64,000 bases of DNA from Anaerovorax odorimutans. Lineage in GTDB: Bacteria > Bacillota > Clostridia > Peptostreptococcales > JAAYPU01. Below, in pieces: positions 7,946 to 15,744 of this stretch. The translations under genes and the position numbers were made by a program. The DNA is taken from NCBI GenBank assembly GCA_016841185.1, contig JAENZQ010000004.1, forward strand, positions 1-64,000, in the 5' to 3' direction. The notes below the pieces were generated by a model. It saw nothing but the letters and a program-made list of their open reading frames with translations, was not told where the DNA came from and searched no databases. Position 1 is the stretch's first letter, and every line of letters begins with the position of its first letter.

Positions 7946-9073
7946 TCATTCCAGAGCTTCTTTGTTTAAAAGGCGGATCATTATAATAGCAGCTTCTCCA
8001 TAAGTTATTTTTTCTTTTGGTCTGAATGTATGATCCGGATATCCGTTTACCAACCCTTGGGTATATGCCTGAGATACTTTGCTGGTGTCCTTGATATCTT
8101 TAAAATCCTTAAAATGACCCTCAGCATCAGAAAGTTCTTTTGCAGTGGCATCTCTCGGGTCGGCAGGAACTAATTTCATGATACTGATTAACGCATTTTC
8201 ACGAGCTATATAGTCATCATCAGATAGATCAAATGTATAGTTTTTAATGTATTCTCTAGCCAGAGGGTTTTTTAGAGATATCAGTTCCTCCATGATTAAG
8301 TACCAGCTTTTGATATGGACAGGCTGATCAAAGCCAAGGTCTTCGCCAAAGCCTCTAAGAATTTTTATGATTTGCAATTCTCTTGAGCGACTTATTTCAA
8401 ATTCATTTATTTTTTCCAATGCCCAATCAGGCTGCTTATCTCCTGCAGCATCTATATTATAACGCTCTACGACATGATACAGTGTTGATATAGCTTCTGC
8501 ATTTGTCAAAAGTTCTTTTGGCCGGAATTCCGTATCCACTGTTGTGTCAAGGATTCCCTTTTTATAAGCGATACAAATAAGACCATTTTGTTTTTCGCTT
8601 ATATCTTTGGTGTCCTTTATGGCTGCTTTAAATTTCTGAAAGTCATTATAATCAACTTGTGCATCTAAATAATCGATGGATAGTAGTTTTACCAATCCTC
8701 CGACAGCATCTTCCCTGCGTATTTCATTGTCATTTGATAATCCAAACACATACATTTCCAATAGCTTGTCTGTATCATTTTCCGGTAATTTGAGAATGAT
8801 CTGAATCAGTTTCGCCCAATTATCTACTGTAATGGGAGTGTCCAGTTTTTCTTTATTAAATATTTCCTTTAGCAGAATATCCAGATCTTCTGCGGGAAAG
8901 GCAATGTCTTTCTGGTCTAAGATATTCGGCTTCATTTCAGTTATAAATTCTTTTAAATATATACATTCATCATTTGCCCAATGGTTTTCTTCTCCGGAAT
9001 CCGCGAATCCAATTGATGTAGAAGCGATGGCAGTGATTATTATAATTATTAGAAAACAGTATATTTTCTTCAT
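7946..9073 (-). CDS. Secreted S-layer-homology (SLH) domain protein
   Basis: 375 residues. Signal peptide MKKIYCFLIIIIITAIASTSIGFADSG, cleavage likely after the FA-D junction. Two repeated SLH-type halves: YDYLDAQVDYNDFQKFKAAIKDTKDIS...GILDTTVDTEFRPKELLTNAEAISTLYHVVERY and the C-terminal FKDFKDIKDTSKVSQAYTQGLVNGYPDHTFRPKEKITYGEAAIIMIRLLN, the latter a textbook SLH end. SLH domains bind pyruvylated secondary cell-wall polymer, so the protein is cell-wall attached. No enzymatic domain is recognised. It converges with the Phd-Uma2 gene (11 bp apart). Confidence 0.85.
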   Translation of the reverse strand: MKKIYCFLIIIIITAIASTSIGFADSGEENHWANDECIYLKEFITEMKPNILDQKDIAFPAEDLDILLKEIFNKEKLDTPITVDNWAKLIQIILKLPENDTDKLLEMYVFGLSNDNEIRREDAVGGLVKLLSIDYLDAQVDYNDFQKFKAAIKDTKDISEKQNGLICIAYKKGILDTTVDTEFRPKELLTNAEAISTLYHVVERYNIDAAGDKQPDWALEKINEFEISRSRELQIIKILRGFGEDLGFDQPVHIKSWYLIMEELISLKNPLAREYIKNYTFDLSDDDYIARENALISIMKLVPADPRDATAKELSDAEGHFKDFKDIKDTSKVSQAYTQGLVNGYPDHTFRPKEKITYGEAAIIMIRLLNKEALE

Positions 9074-9140
9074 GATTTACCTCTCTAATGAACTTTATTC
9101 TAAGATACCATATTTTGATCGGATTATCCATAACATAAAG

Positions 9141-9168
9141 AAATAAGAGCAGCAAACAGCTCTTATTT
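9141..9168. terminator. Hairpin copy 1 flanking the 9.2-kb repeat
   Basis: Stem AAATAAGAGC / GCTCTTATTT with loop AGCAAACA. The same stem recurs at 9321-9344, on the other side of the repeat element. Confidence 0.7.
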
Positions 9169-9170
9169 TG

Positions 9171-9320
9171 AAATTGTTGAAAAAGCCTACAATCTCCAGG
9201 CTTTTGAAAAATTCGAAGTTCAAGGCGCGCTGAGAGCGAGCAGCGGAGCTTACTTCAGGTAAGTGAGCATGTTCGTTTGAAAGCAGCAACGCAGAAATTC
9301 GGAGATTTTCAACAGCCTGG
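9171..9320. repeat. 150-bp mobile-looking intergenic element between duplicated hairpins
   Basis: GC-richer block with 9-bp terminal inverted repeat TGTTGAAAA (9175-9183) / TTTTCAACA (9306-9314). Its interior (AAGGCGCGCTGAGAGCGAGC and GAGCATGTTCG) is of the type found dispersed in clostridial and deltaproteobacterial genomes, where it is often wrongly annotated as a short ORF (here 9095-9289 minus). No coding function. Confidence 0.65.
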
Positions 9321-9344
9321 AAATAAGAGCAACAGCTCTTATTT
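9321..9344. terminator. Terminator of the DUF3892 gene, hairpin copy 2
   Basis: Stem AAATAAGAGC / GCTCTTATTT with a 4-nt loop, 9 nt after the DUF3892 stop on the minus strand. It is a near duplicate of 9141-9168. Confidence 0.75.
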
Positions 9345-9352
9345 TAGGGTGG

Positions 9353-9586
9353 TTATTTGAATGACGGCAGTGTATCCAAATTATCATTCTTGACATCATT
9401 AGGGTTGCTTCTCAGATATTCCCGGCCGTTTTTGGCCCTGCCGACATTGACACCTTCTATCAATCCGTCTTTGGCCATCATGATGGCATCATTGATTGAA
9501 TAAACATTACCATTGTTCAGCATTACATCTGTGATGTCACCATCAGGATTTTTCTTGATTTTTATTATTTTAGATTGGTTATTCAT
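9353..9586 (-). CDS. DUF3892 domain protein
   Basis: 77 residues. IIKIKKNPDGDITDVMLNNGNVYSINDAIMMAKDGLIEGVNVGRAKNGREYLRSNPN is the DUF3892 pattern, small proteins common in Bacilli and Clostridia with no known role. The GGAGGGATGTC ribosome site is close to the ATG. Single gene. Confidence 0.75.
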   Translation of the reverse strand: MNNQSKIIKIKKNPDGDITDVMLNNGNVYSINDAIMMAKDGLIEGVNVGRAKNGREYLRSNPNDVKNDNLDTLPSFK

Positions 9587-9749
9587 TTGACATCCCTCCT
9601 GATTTTATTGTCACTCATTTAGAAAATATTATTCTCTTCTCAGGAATATCTATGTTTTTGTAAGAGATGAGCAGAATCATTTTCTTGAGACAAGCTGTTA
9701 GTTGCAGTAAAATGATACTGAAGAAATATATATGAGGAGGTGGTGTTTA

Positions 9750-9797
9750 ATGGGAATTATTCGAACATGCTCGAAATGTGAAGGGAAAATGAGATAA
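9750..9797 (+). other. 15-codon ORF with strong ribosome site, possible gene relic
   Basis: ATG preceded by GAGGAGGTGG and encoding MGIIRTCSKCEGKMR, then TAA. The CxxC plus strong ribosome site suggest the start of a zinc-ribbon gene that has decayed, since nothing similar continues downstream. It could also be a leader peptide, but no terminator follows. Low confidence. The rest of the 9587-9949 gap holds only the tandem repeat at 9891. Confidence 0.25.
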
Positions 9798-9890
9798 AAG
9801 AAATCGTTGCTTATGGTTGCAAAGTTTGGATATATAGAATTTTATTTTGAAGATTGATTAGAATAATCTAAAGTATTTCTAATATATAAC

Positions 9891-9924
9891 AAGGGGTCAT
9901 GTTTAAGAAGGGGTCATGTTTAAG
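9891..9924 (+). repeat. Tandem 17-bp direct repeat
   Basis: AAGGGGTCATGTTTAAG occurs twice back to back, directly upstream of the ribosome site of the gene at 9950. It could be a remnant of a dispersed repeat or a binding site. Confidence 0.8.
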
Positions 9925-9949
9925 ATAAAGTCAAAGGAGAGAAATAAAT

Positions 9950-10786
9950 ATGAAATGGATAGCCGTAATTATAGTTATTTTAGTCGCTTTTTCACTGTAC
10001 TATTATTCGCAGCACTTGCACAGGGAATATAAAGAAGAAGTATTGAAGGGTCTGGAGCGGACAAGTAAGCTGAAAAAAGAACTGATAAATGAAGAGGATA
10101 TTGCCAATCTTCCGGATCCGGTTCAAAAATATCTTAAATACGTTGGCGTACTGGGAAAAGAAAAAGTAACTCATTATAAAGTCATTATTGATGGCAGTAT
10201 GAAATCAACCCGTGATAGAGACTGGGCAGATGTGGATGTTCGGCAATACAGTTTTATGGATGAAGTGACGCGTTTATTTTTCTTGAAAATGAATATGTCA
10301 GGAATCCCTGTTATTGGGCTGCATGCTTATGCAGATGCAAATGCAGTGATGCAGATAAAAGTAGCCGGCATATTTCCTGTAGTTGACGGTAAAGGTGAAG
10401 AGATGAACCAAGGGGAAACAGTTACAGTATTTAATGATATGTGTATATTGGCGCCGGCTACTCTTATTGATAAAAGGATCCAGTGGGAACCTGTGGATGA
10501 ATATACTGCAAAAGCAACTTTCAATAATGAAGGTATCAGTATACAAACAGTTTTATATTTTAATGAAAAGGGACAATTAATCAATTTTGAATCTGATGAT
10601 AGGTTTTATTCTCCAACAGGAGAAACTTATGAAAATGTACGGTGGTCAACGCCTGTTTCAAATTATAAGAATATAAATGGTTATAATCTTGCAACTTATG
10701 GTGAAGCAATATGGCATTTTCCTGAGGAAAAATATTGTTATGCCCGATTCAATATTAAAGATATTCAATACAATCCCGAACAATAA
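9950..10786 (+). CDS. DUF6544/DUF6920-like family protein, membrane anchored
   Basis: 278 residues. One N-terminal membrane segment (WIAVIIVILVAFSLYYYSQ) followed by a soluble domain outside. LPDPVQKYLKYVGVLGKEKVTHYKVIIDGSMK and FYSPTGETYENVRWSTPVSNYKNINGYNLATYGEAIWHFPEEKYCYARFNIKDIQYN are the conserved ends of the family, whose activity is unknown. Ribosome site AAAGGAGAG. Upstream lies the 17-bp tandem repeat; downstream the YtrH-type sporulation gene follows after 48 bp. Confidence 0.7.
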   Translation: MKWIAVIIVILVAFSLYYYSQHLHREYKEEVLKGLERTSKLKKELINEEDIANLPDPVQKYLKYVGVLGKEKVTHYKVIIDGSMKSTRDRDWADVDVRQYSFMDEVTRLFFLKMNMSGIPVIGLHAYADANAVMQIKVAGIFPVVDGKGEEMNQGETVTVFNDMCILAPATLIDKRIQWEPVDEYTAKATFNNEGISIQTVLYFNEKGQLINFESDDRFYSPTGETYENVRWSTPVSNYKNINGYNLATYGEAIWHFPEEKYCYARFNIKDIQYNPEQ

Positions 10787-10834
10787 CATAAATACTGCAA
10801 AGGCATCATATCTTGATAAAAGAAATCATTAAGT

Positions 10835-11185
10835 ATGGTGATGAAAGTGCTGACTTTTTATTCCAATGTGGTACATATTTTTTTTATTGCCTTTGGAGTT
10901 GTCATAGGGGCAAGTGTTTTTGCCGGGATAGGTGCGATCATTACAGACCATCCGCCTCTCAAAACGATGATCGATATAGCAGGTTCGGTTAAAATATGGG
11001 CTTTGGTGGCTGCTCTTGGCGGGACGTTTACTTCTTTTGAAATCATAGAAAAAGGTTTATTCGAAGGAGAGTTCAAGTCCATTATAAAGCAGGCCATATA
11101 TGTGGTAAGCGGTTTAATAGGAGCTAATATCGGATATAGCGTAATAAGATTGATTCAAAAGTGCGGTGCAATATGGGGAAGTTAA
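10835..11185 (+). CDS. ytrH: YtrH-family sporulation membrane protein
   Basis: 116 residues, about the family size. Three hydrophobic stretches: VVHIFFIAFGVVIGASVFAGIGAII, SVKIWALVAALGGTFTSFEII and QAIYVVSGLIGANIGYSVIRLI, with the conserved GxxIGASVFAGIGA and HPPLKTM regions. YtrH in Bacillus subtilis is a SigE-dependent protein needed for efficient sporulation. Start 10835 or the ATG at 10841; the ribosome site is weak. The stop overlaps the next gene, giving a ytrH-ytrI pair as in Bacillus. It implies that the organism sporulates. Confidence 0.82.
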   Translation: MVMKVLTFYSNVVHIFFIAFGVVIGASVFAGIGAIITDHPPLKTMIDIAGSVKIWALVAALGGTFTSFEIIEKGLFEGEFKSIIKQAIYVVSGLIGANIGYSVIRLIQKCGAIWGS

Positions 11186-11640
11186 AGAAGCACGGCTATA
11201 AATATGGTTTATGTTTTATTACGGGGTTGATCATAGGGATACTTATTGGTGCTTCGTCATTAAGTATTCTTGTCAGTTATAGAATGGATACGTGTCATCA
11301 TAGAATCGCATATCTGGAGAGCTTGATTCAGGAAAAAAATGCTCAATTGGAAAAACTGGAAAACACCATCAATACCCAAAACGTTGTTCTTAAGGAAATA
11401 GAAGTTGTATTGGTTTTCAATGGAGATGAAATCGATAAAATAAGCATCGAAAAAGCTGTAAAGGAAAAATATAGATCGTTATTAGGAAAAGAAATTGAAA
11501 AAATCGATGCAGATATTATTATGGAAGTCATAGATGATCGGATATTCAATATAGAAGAAAGGAAATACCAATTGCATGTCAACAAACTGATATTGACAGA
11601 AACACTGAAGATTTGGGTTGAAATAGAGACTATTGAATAG
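11173..11640 (+). CDS. YtrI-like sporulation membrane protein
   Basis: 155 residues from the ATG at 11173, overlapping ytrH by 13 bp; the ORF-track start is an upstream GTG. One N-terminal membrane helix (YGLCFITGLIIGILIGASSLSILVSY), then a coiled-coil (RIAYLESLIQEKNAQLEKLENTINTQN) and a small C-terminal domain. The position after ytrH and the architecture match YtrI, which acts with YtrH in sporulation; sequence conservation in this family is low, so the name rests largely on synteny. Confidence 0.65.
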   Translation: MGKLKKHGYKYGLCFITGLIIGILIGASSLSILVSYRMDTCHHRIAYLESLIQEKNAQLEKLENTINTQNVVLKEIEVVLVFNGDEIDKISIEKAVKEKYRSLLGKEIEKIDADIIMEVIDDRIFNIEERKYQLHVNKLILTETLKIWVEIETIE

Positions 11641-11641
11641 A

Positions 11642-11690
11642 AAATAAAAGCTTATAGCACTTTCTAAAAAAATGCTATAAGCTTTTATTT
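11642..11690. terminator. Bidirectional terminator ytrI / psuG
   Basis: Perfect 18-bp stem AAATAAAAGCTTATAGCA / TGCTATAAGCTTTTATTT with a 13-nt loop. It serves both converging transcripts. Confidence 0.9.
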
Positions 11691-11693
11691 AAA

Positions 11694-12611
11694 TTAGTAT
11701 GTCTTAATTAGTTCTTTAGCGATATTTGCGGCTACCTTCGCATTGTTATAAACCAGTTCTTTGTTTGCCTGAAGGCTCTTTCCTTCAGTTACATCATGTA
11801 CCCTTGAGAGTATAAAAGGTGTTATATCTTTTCCCCTGATACCATTCTTTTCAGCTTCAAGAACAGCATCATTTATAACTTTATCGATCAAATCTTTATC
11901 CATTTCAAACTCTTCCGGAATTGGATTGGATATTACCATACCCCCTTTTAAATTTAAATCCCATTTTATTTTCAAAGCCTGTGCAATTTCTTTATATGAA
12001 TCTGCCTTATAATCAACTTTGAATCCGCTTTTTCGGGTATAAAAGGCTGGAAAGTCAGTGGTTTTATAGCCGATGACCGGAACACCCTGAGTTTCTAAAT
12101 ATTCCAGAGTCAGTCCGATATCCAATATGGATTTTGCACCTGCACAGACTACACCTACGTTGGTATTGGCCAATTCCATTAAGTCAGCAGAGATATCAAA
12201 GGTTTTCTGAGCATTTCTGTGGACACCACCGATACCGCCGGTGGCAAATATTTTTATGCCTGCTAAATTAGCAATCAGCATGGTGGTAGCTACTGTTGTT
12301 GCACCATCGATTCTCTTGGAGAGGATCATGGACATGTCTCTTCTACTTGCTTTTCTTATTGTTTTATTTTCACCCATATAATTCAACTCATCTTCCGTCA
12401 ATCCTACTTTAATTCTTCCCTTTAGAATGGCGATGGTGGCTGGGACAACATCTTCATTTCGGATGGTTTCCTCTGATTTTTTTGCACTGACGATATTTTC
12501 AGGATAAGACATGCCATGAGATATAATGGTAGATTCCAAAGCTACAATGGGTCTGTTTTTATTTAATGCTGCTTTTATTTCAGGGTGTATATCCAAATAA
12601 TTATGAACCAT
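11694..12611 (-). CDS. psuG: Pseudouridine-5'-phosphate glycosidase
   Basis: 305 residues, full length. It splits pseudouridine 5'-phosphate into uracil and ribose 5-phosphate. Family hallmarks are IVALESTIISHGMSYP near the N-terminus, TVATTMLIANLAGIKIFATGGIGGVHR (residues ~115-140) and VVCAGAKSILDIGLTLEYLETQGVPVIGY. The ATG overlaps the psuK stop by one base (TAATG), so the two are translationally coupled. Together they salvage pseudouridine from RNA turnover. Confidence 0.95.
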   Translation of the reverse strand: MVHNYLDIHPEIKAALNKNRPIVALESTIISHGMSYPENIVSAKKSEETIRNEDVVPATIAILKGRIKVGLTEDELNYMGENKTIRKASRRDMSMILSKRIDGATTVATTMLIANLAGIKIFATGGIGGVHRNAQKTFDISADLMELANTNVGVVCAGAKSILDIGLTLEYLETQGVPVIGYKTTDFPAFYTRKSGFKVDYKADSYKEIAQALKIKWDLNLKGGMVISNPIPEEFEMDKDLIDKVINDAVLEAEKNGIRGKDITPFILSRVHDVTEGKSLQANKELVYNNAKVAANIAKELIKTY

Positions 12612-13699
12612 TAAAACATCTCCTCAATAATTTTTTTTACGCTTTCTTCGCTCATATTGGGATTGACGGTGTTCTCGTGGGAAAGAGCCAGAATAGAGGC
12701 AGATGCAGAAAATTTAGCAATATCATCAATATGGTTTTCGAACATACTGCCATAAATAATGCCGGCCATAAAAGCATCTCCCGCTCCTGTGGCATTTGTC
12801 ACATGAATCTGAGGAGGTGTTAATAGATTGCTGTAATCGCCTTCCCTATAATAGACGCCTTGTTTTCCAAGAGTAATGAATACGCGTTTAACGCCCTGCT
12901 GAATAAAATATTTCGAAACTCTATAAAGGTCATCTTCTTTTTTCCCTGACATACCTGATAAAAATTCGGCTTCCATACGGTTTAGTTTTATGGTATTAAA
13001 TTTGCCTATAATATCCTTTACTTTCCGTGATTTTTTTATTGAAACCGGGTCCAGAAATATCTTATTATCCTTAAAATTAATTAAAACGTATTCTATAACT
13101 TCACGTGATAATCCTGCATCAAGAACAATGATCTTAGAATTTTTTATAATATGAGATTTAGATTTTATAAATTCGGGTGTCATCCTGTCTAAAACACTCA
13201 TATCAGATAAGGCCAAAGCCATATCTCCATTTTCGTCAATGATAGCAAGGTATATGGAAGCATTCATATCCGGTAGTATTAAAGAATCTTCCATGTCAAT
13301 ACCCATCAAAGTACATTCTTCTATCAGCTTTTTACTGTTAGAGTCGCCGCCTGTTGCAGTAATCAATTTAGTATCAATATTTAGCTTGGTGAGATTTTCG
13401 GAGATGTTGCGGCCTACACCCCCCAAACAAATTTTAACAGTACCGGGATTAGAATCATTCAAAATAAGTTTTTCTTCCGTAAAACCATGAATATCCAGAT
13501 TAGCGGCACCAATAACGGTGACATAATCCTCTTCATTCATAACATATCCTTTTCCCTTGATATACCCCTTTTTACTGAGATTTGTAATATGTACACCAAC
13601 TGATGAGCGGGTTATATTCAGTTGATCGGCAATTTCTTTTTGAGATATCAGAGGGTTTTTACGGATTAAGTTCAATATTTGTTTTTCCCGACCGGTCAT
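12611..13699 (-). CDS. psuK: Pseudouridine kinase, HTH-PfkB fusion
   Basis: 362 residues. The first ~60 residues are a winged HTH (REKQILNLIRKNPLISQKEIADQLNITRSSVGVHITNLSKKGYIKGKGYV), and the rest is a PfkB-family sugar kinase with VIGAANLDIHG, GGVGRNISENLTKLN and the PfkB signature NATGAGDAFMAGIIYG with the catalytic Asp. It phosphorylates pseudouridine to the PsuG substrate. The HTH suggests that the kinase also acts as an operon regulator, as seen for many clostridial PfkB-HTH proteins; this is inference. First gene of the psuKG operon. Confidence 0.92.
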   Translation of the reverse strand: MTGREKQILNLIRKNPLISQKEIADQLNITRSSVGVHITNLSKKGYIKGKGYVMNEEDYVTVIGAANLDIHGFTEEKLILNDSNPGTVKICLGGVGRNISENLTKLNIDTKLITATGGDSNSKKLIEECTLMGIDMEDSLILPDMNASIYLAIIDENGDMALALSDMSVLDRMTPEFIKSKSHIIKNSKIIVLDAGLSREVIEYVLINFKDNKIFLDPVSIKKSRKVKDIIGKFNTIKLNRMEAEFLSGMSGKKEDDLYRVSKYFIQQGVKRVFITLGKQGVYYREGDYSNLLTPPQIHVTNATGAGDAFMAGIIYGSMFENHIDDIAKFSASASILALSHENTVNPNMSEESVKKIIEEMF

Positions 13700-13792
13700 C
13701 AGATAACCTCCTAAACATCTTATTATGATATAAGCTTTTATTAATATACTATCATATTTTTCATTATTTTCAAAGAAATTTGCTTTTCTGCT

Positions 13793-14572
13793 TTATATAT
13801 TTAATTGCTGTTCTTTATTGAAAAAAGTTCTATATCCCATTTGAACAAATAGGATGACAGATAATGCTACACTTCCCAATATGCCCAACATGACTGCAAT
13901 CTGATATTCTATGGCTGTAATCGGAGAGATTCCCGACAGAATTTGTCCCGTCATCATTCCGGGCAAAAATACAATACCCATTCCCACCATTGAATTAATT
14001 GTAGGAAGGATTGCCGAATCAAAGGCATTATCCATAACTTCTCTAGAAGCATCTTTGGGAGAAGCTCCTAACATCAGCGCAGATTCTATTAAATGTCTGT
14101 TATCGGTGATTCCATCAATAAGTCTTGAAACGCCTAATGAAATGCCGGTCATGGAATTCCCTACGAGCATACCTGCAATGGGAATAAAATATCGGGGATC
14201 ATACCATGGGGATATATGGATTACTACAAAAATAAAATATAAAAGACTTGATGTTGTGCCTGTCAGCATAGAAAATGCGATGATTTTTTTCATTCTTGCA
14301 GAGAGATTTATTTTAACTCGTTTATATATATTATATATCGCAAAGGCTTCCATAAGCCCTATAACAGAAATTGTAGTAATAGGATTTCTGATTTCAAAAA
14401 GATACATGAGAATATAACCAGTTAAAATTAATTGTAAAGTCATCCTTATGGACGCTATGATAATTTCTTTTTCTCGTGGAATTCCTCTCATTTTTACAAT
14501 GAATAACAGCAGGATGATAAAAACGTAAGCAGCAGCAAGCTGCCATATTTGAAGGTTAATTATTTTATCCAT
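13793..14572 (-). CDS. fetB: FetB-family ABC exporter permease (UPF0014)
   Basis: 259 residues, with about seven hydrophobic segments. IASIRMTLQLILTGYILMYLF, the charged MKKIIAF region, and IPIAGMLVGNSMTGISLGVSRLIDGI plus IEYQIAVMLGILGSVALSVILF are the conserved UPF0014 blocks. FetAB in Escherichia coli exports iron and raises peroxide tolerance. Two bases separate it from fetA, so the two form an operon. Substrate iron is assigned from the family. Confidence 0.88.
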   Translation of the reverse strand: MDKIINLQIWQLAAAYVFIILLLFIVKMRGIPREKEIIIASIRMTLQLILTGYILMYLFEIRNPITTISVIGLMEAFAIYNIYKRVKINLSARMKKIIAFSMLTGTTSSLLYFIFVVIHISPWYDPRYFIPIAGMLVGNSMTGISLGVSRLIDGITDNRHLIESALMLGASPKDASREVMDNAFDSAILPTINSMVGMGIVFLPGMMTGQILSGISPITAIEYQIAVMLGILGSVALSVILFVQMGYRTFFNKEQQLNI

Positions 14573-14574
14573 TT

Positions 14575-15213
14575 TTATTCTCTCCTTTTATCAATCAAAT
14601 TTCCATTCTTTATTTCAACAATATAATCTGCATAAGTTTGTGCTATTTTTTTTGAATGTGTGACCATGATCAGTGTTTTATGATTCTGTTTTACATAATC
14701 GACTAATTGTTCAATAATGATTTTTTCTGTGCTCTCATCCAAAGCTGAAGAAGGTTCATCTAATAGAAAAACCGCCGGGGCCATTAAGATGACACGCCCC
14801 AGCGCCAACCTTTGCTTCTCACCGCCGGAAAGCTGACTGGCGTTTTCTTTTGGAGATTTATTCAAATGTACCATCTTTAAAATTTCTGCCAATTTATCTT
14901 GATTTACCAAAGGCTTTTCTGAAAATCTAAGTCCTACTAATAAGTTATCTTCAATAGTTCCTGGAAAAATGGCAGGGGCTTGGGGAAGCATAACCACGTC
15001 TCTTCTCAGGTCAATGGAGTCTATTTGGCTGATGGGATTATGATTATAATAAATCTCTCCTTCAGTGCAACTGATCATTTTATTGAGGAGTCTAAGTAAA
15101 GTTGTTTTCCCGCTGCCGCTTTCCCCAACGATACAAGTGATTTTGTCGGATGGAATGTGTAATTGCTTTATATCAAGGATATCCCGATATTTAATGTTTT
15201 TTAACAGGAACAT
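14575..15213 (-). CDS. fetA: FetA-family ABC ATPase
   Basis: 212 residues from the ATG at 15213, which has AAGGAG 9 nt upstream; the longer ORF start at 15255 (GTG) would place that ribosome site inside the coding region. Walker A GESGSGKTTL, signature LSGGEKQRLAL, Walker B VFLLDEPSSALD and H-loop VTHSK are all intact. It powers the FetB exporter. Second gene of the padR-fetA-fetB operon. Confidence 0.9.
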   Translation of the reverse strand: MFLLKNIKYRDILDIKQLHIPSDKITCIVGESGSGKTTLLRLLNKMISCTEGEIYYNHNPISQIDSIDLRRDVVMLPQAPAIFPGTIEDNLLVGLRFSEKPLVNQDKLAEILKMVHLNKSPKENASQLSGGEKQRLALGRVILMAPAVFLLDEPSSALDESTEKIIIEQLVDYVKQNHKTLIMVTHSKKIAQTYADYIVEIKNGNLIDKRRE

Positions 15214-15244
15214 ATTTTCTTTCTCCTTATGGAATTTCATTCTT

Positions 15245-15562
15245 TTAATAATCACTATCTTCGATTTCTAAAAAAAGTTCAAAAGCCTTCCTTTTAGCTT
15301 CTTCAAACACTTCCATTCCTATGTCAGTTATTCTGTAATATTTTCTTATTTTACCCTCTACTGTCTGCTCCTCTTTCTTTAAAAGGCCCTTTGCCTCCAT
15401 ATTGTGAAGTATGGGATAAAGAGTCCCGGGGCTCATTTCATAGCCATGCGTACGGAGTTCCTCAATCATCCATGCACCAAAGACAGGTTCCTTTTTTGCG
15501 TGATATAGGATGTGGATCTGAATAAAACCGAGAAATAATTTTCTGATAATTTGCTTTTTCAA
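15245..15562 (-). CDS. PadR-family repressor
   Basis: 105 residues from a TTG at 15562 with GAGGTGA 7 nt upstream; the longer ORF form from 15640 would run through the operator. FLGFIQIHILYHAKKEPVFGAWMIEELRTHGYEMSPGTLYPILHNMEAKGLLKKEEQTVEGKIRKYYRITDIG is the PadR winged helix, followed by the short dimer helix. It heads the fetAB operon and a perfect inverted repeat lies 29 bp upstream of its start, so autoregulation and control of fetAB are likely. Confidence 0.88.
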   Translation of the reverse strand: MKKQIIRKLFLGFIQIHILYHAKKEPVFGAWMIEELRTHGYEMSPGTLYPILHNMEAKGLLKKEEQTVEGKIRKYYRITDIGMEVFEEAKRKAFELFLEIEDSDY

Positions 15563-15590
15563 AGAAAAGTCACCTCGCATATATCGAAAA

Positions 15591-15613
15591 CTGATATCGA
15601 ATAACGATATCAG
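15591..15613. promoter_or_regulatory. PadR operator candidate
   Basis: Perfect inverted repeat CTGATATCG-AATAA-CGATATCAG; a further ATATCG half-site lies at 15581. It sits just upstream of the padR start. Confidence 0.75.
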
Positions 15614-15662
15614 TTTAACAGACTTTATCAATATAATCAACCTATACTCAGAATAGATAGTA

Positions 15663-15693
15663 AAAAGCTTATTATACTTTATAATAAGCTTTT
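15663..15693. terminator. Terminator after the C45 hydrolase gene region
   Basis: Stem AAAAGCTTATTATA / TATAATAAGCTTTT with a 3-nt loop. It lies between the stop of the C45 gene (minus strand) and the padR control region, insulating the two operons. Confidence 0.85.
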
Positions 15694-15744
15694 GAGTTAA
15701 ATGCAGGATATAAAAATTTTTTCAATAAATAATAGATATAACGG

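Noticed and set aside
9095-9289. 64-residue minus-strand ORF MLLSNEHAHLPEVSS...
   Set aside because: It lies across the dispersed repeat and one hairpin; such ORFs are artefacts of this repeat type, with no ribosome site.
13911-14417. 168-residue plus-strand ORF opposite fetB
   Set aside because: Shadow ORF; fetB on the other strand has clear family motifs and operon context.
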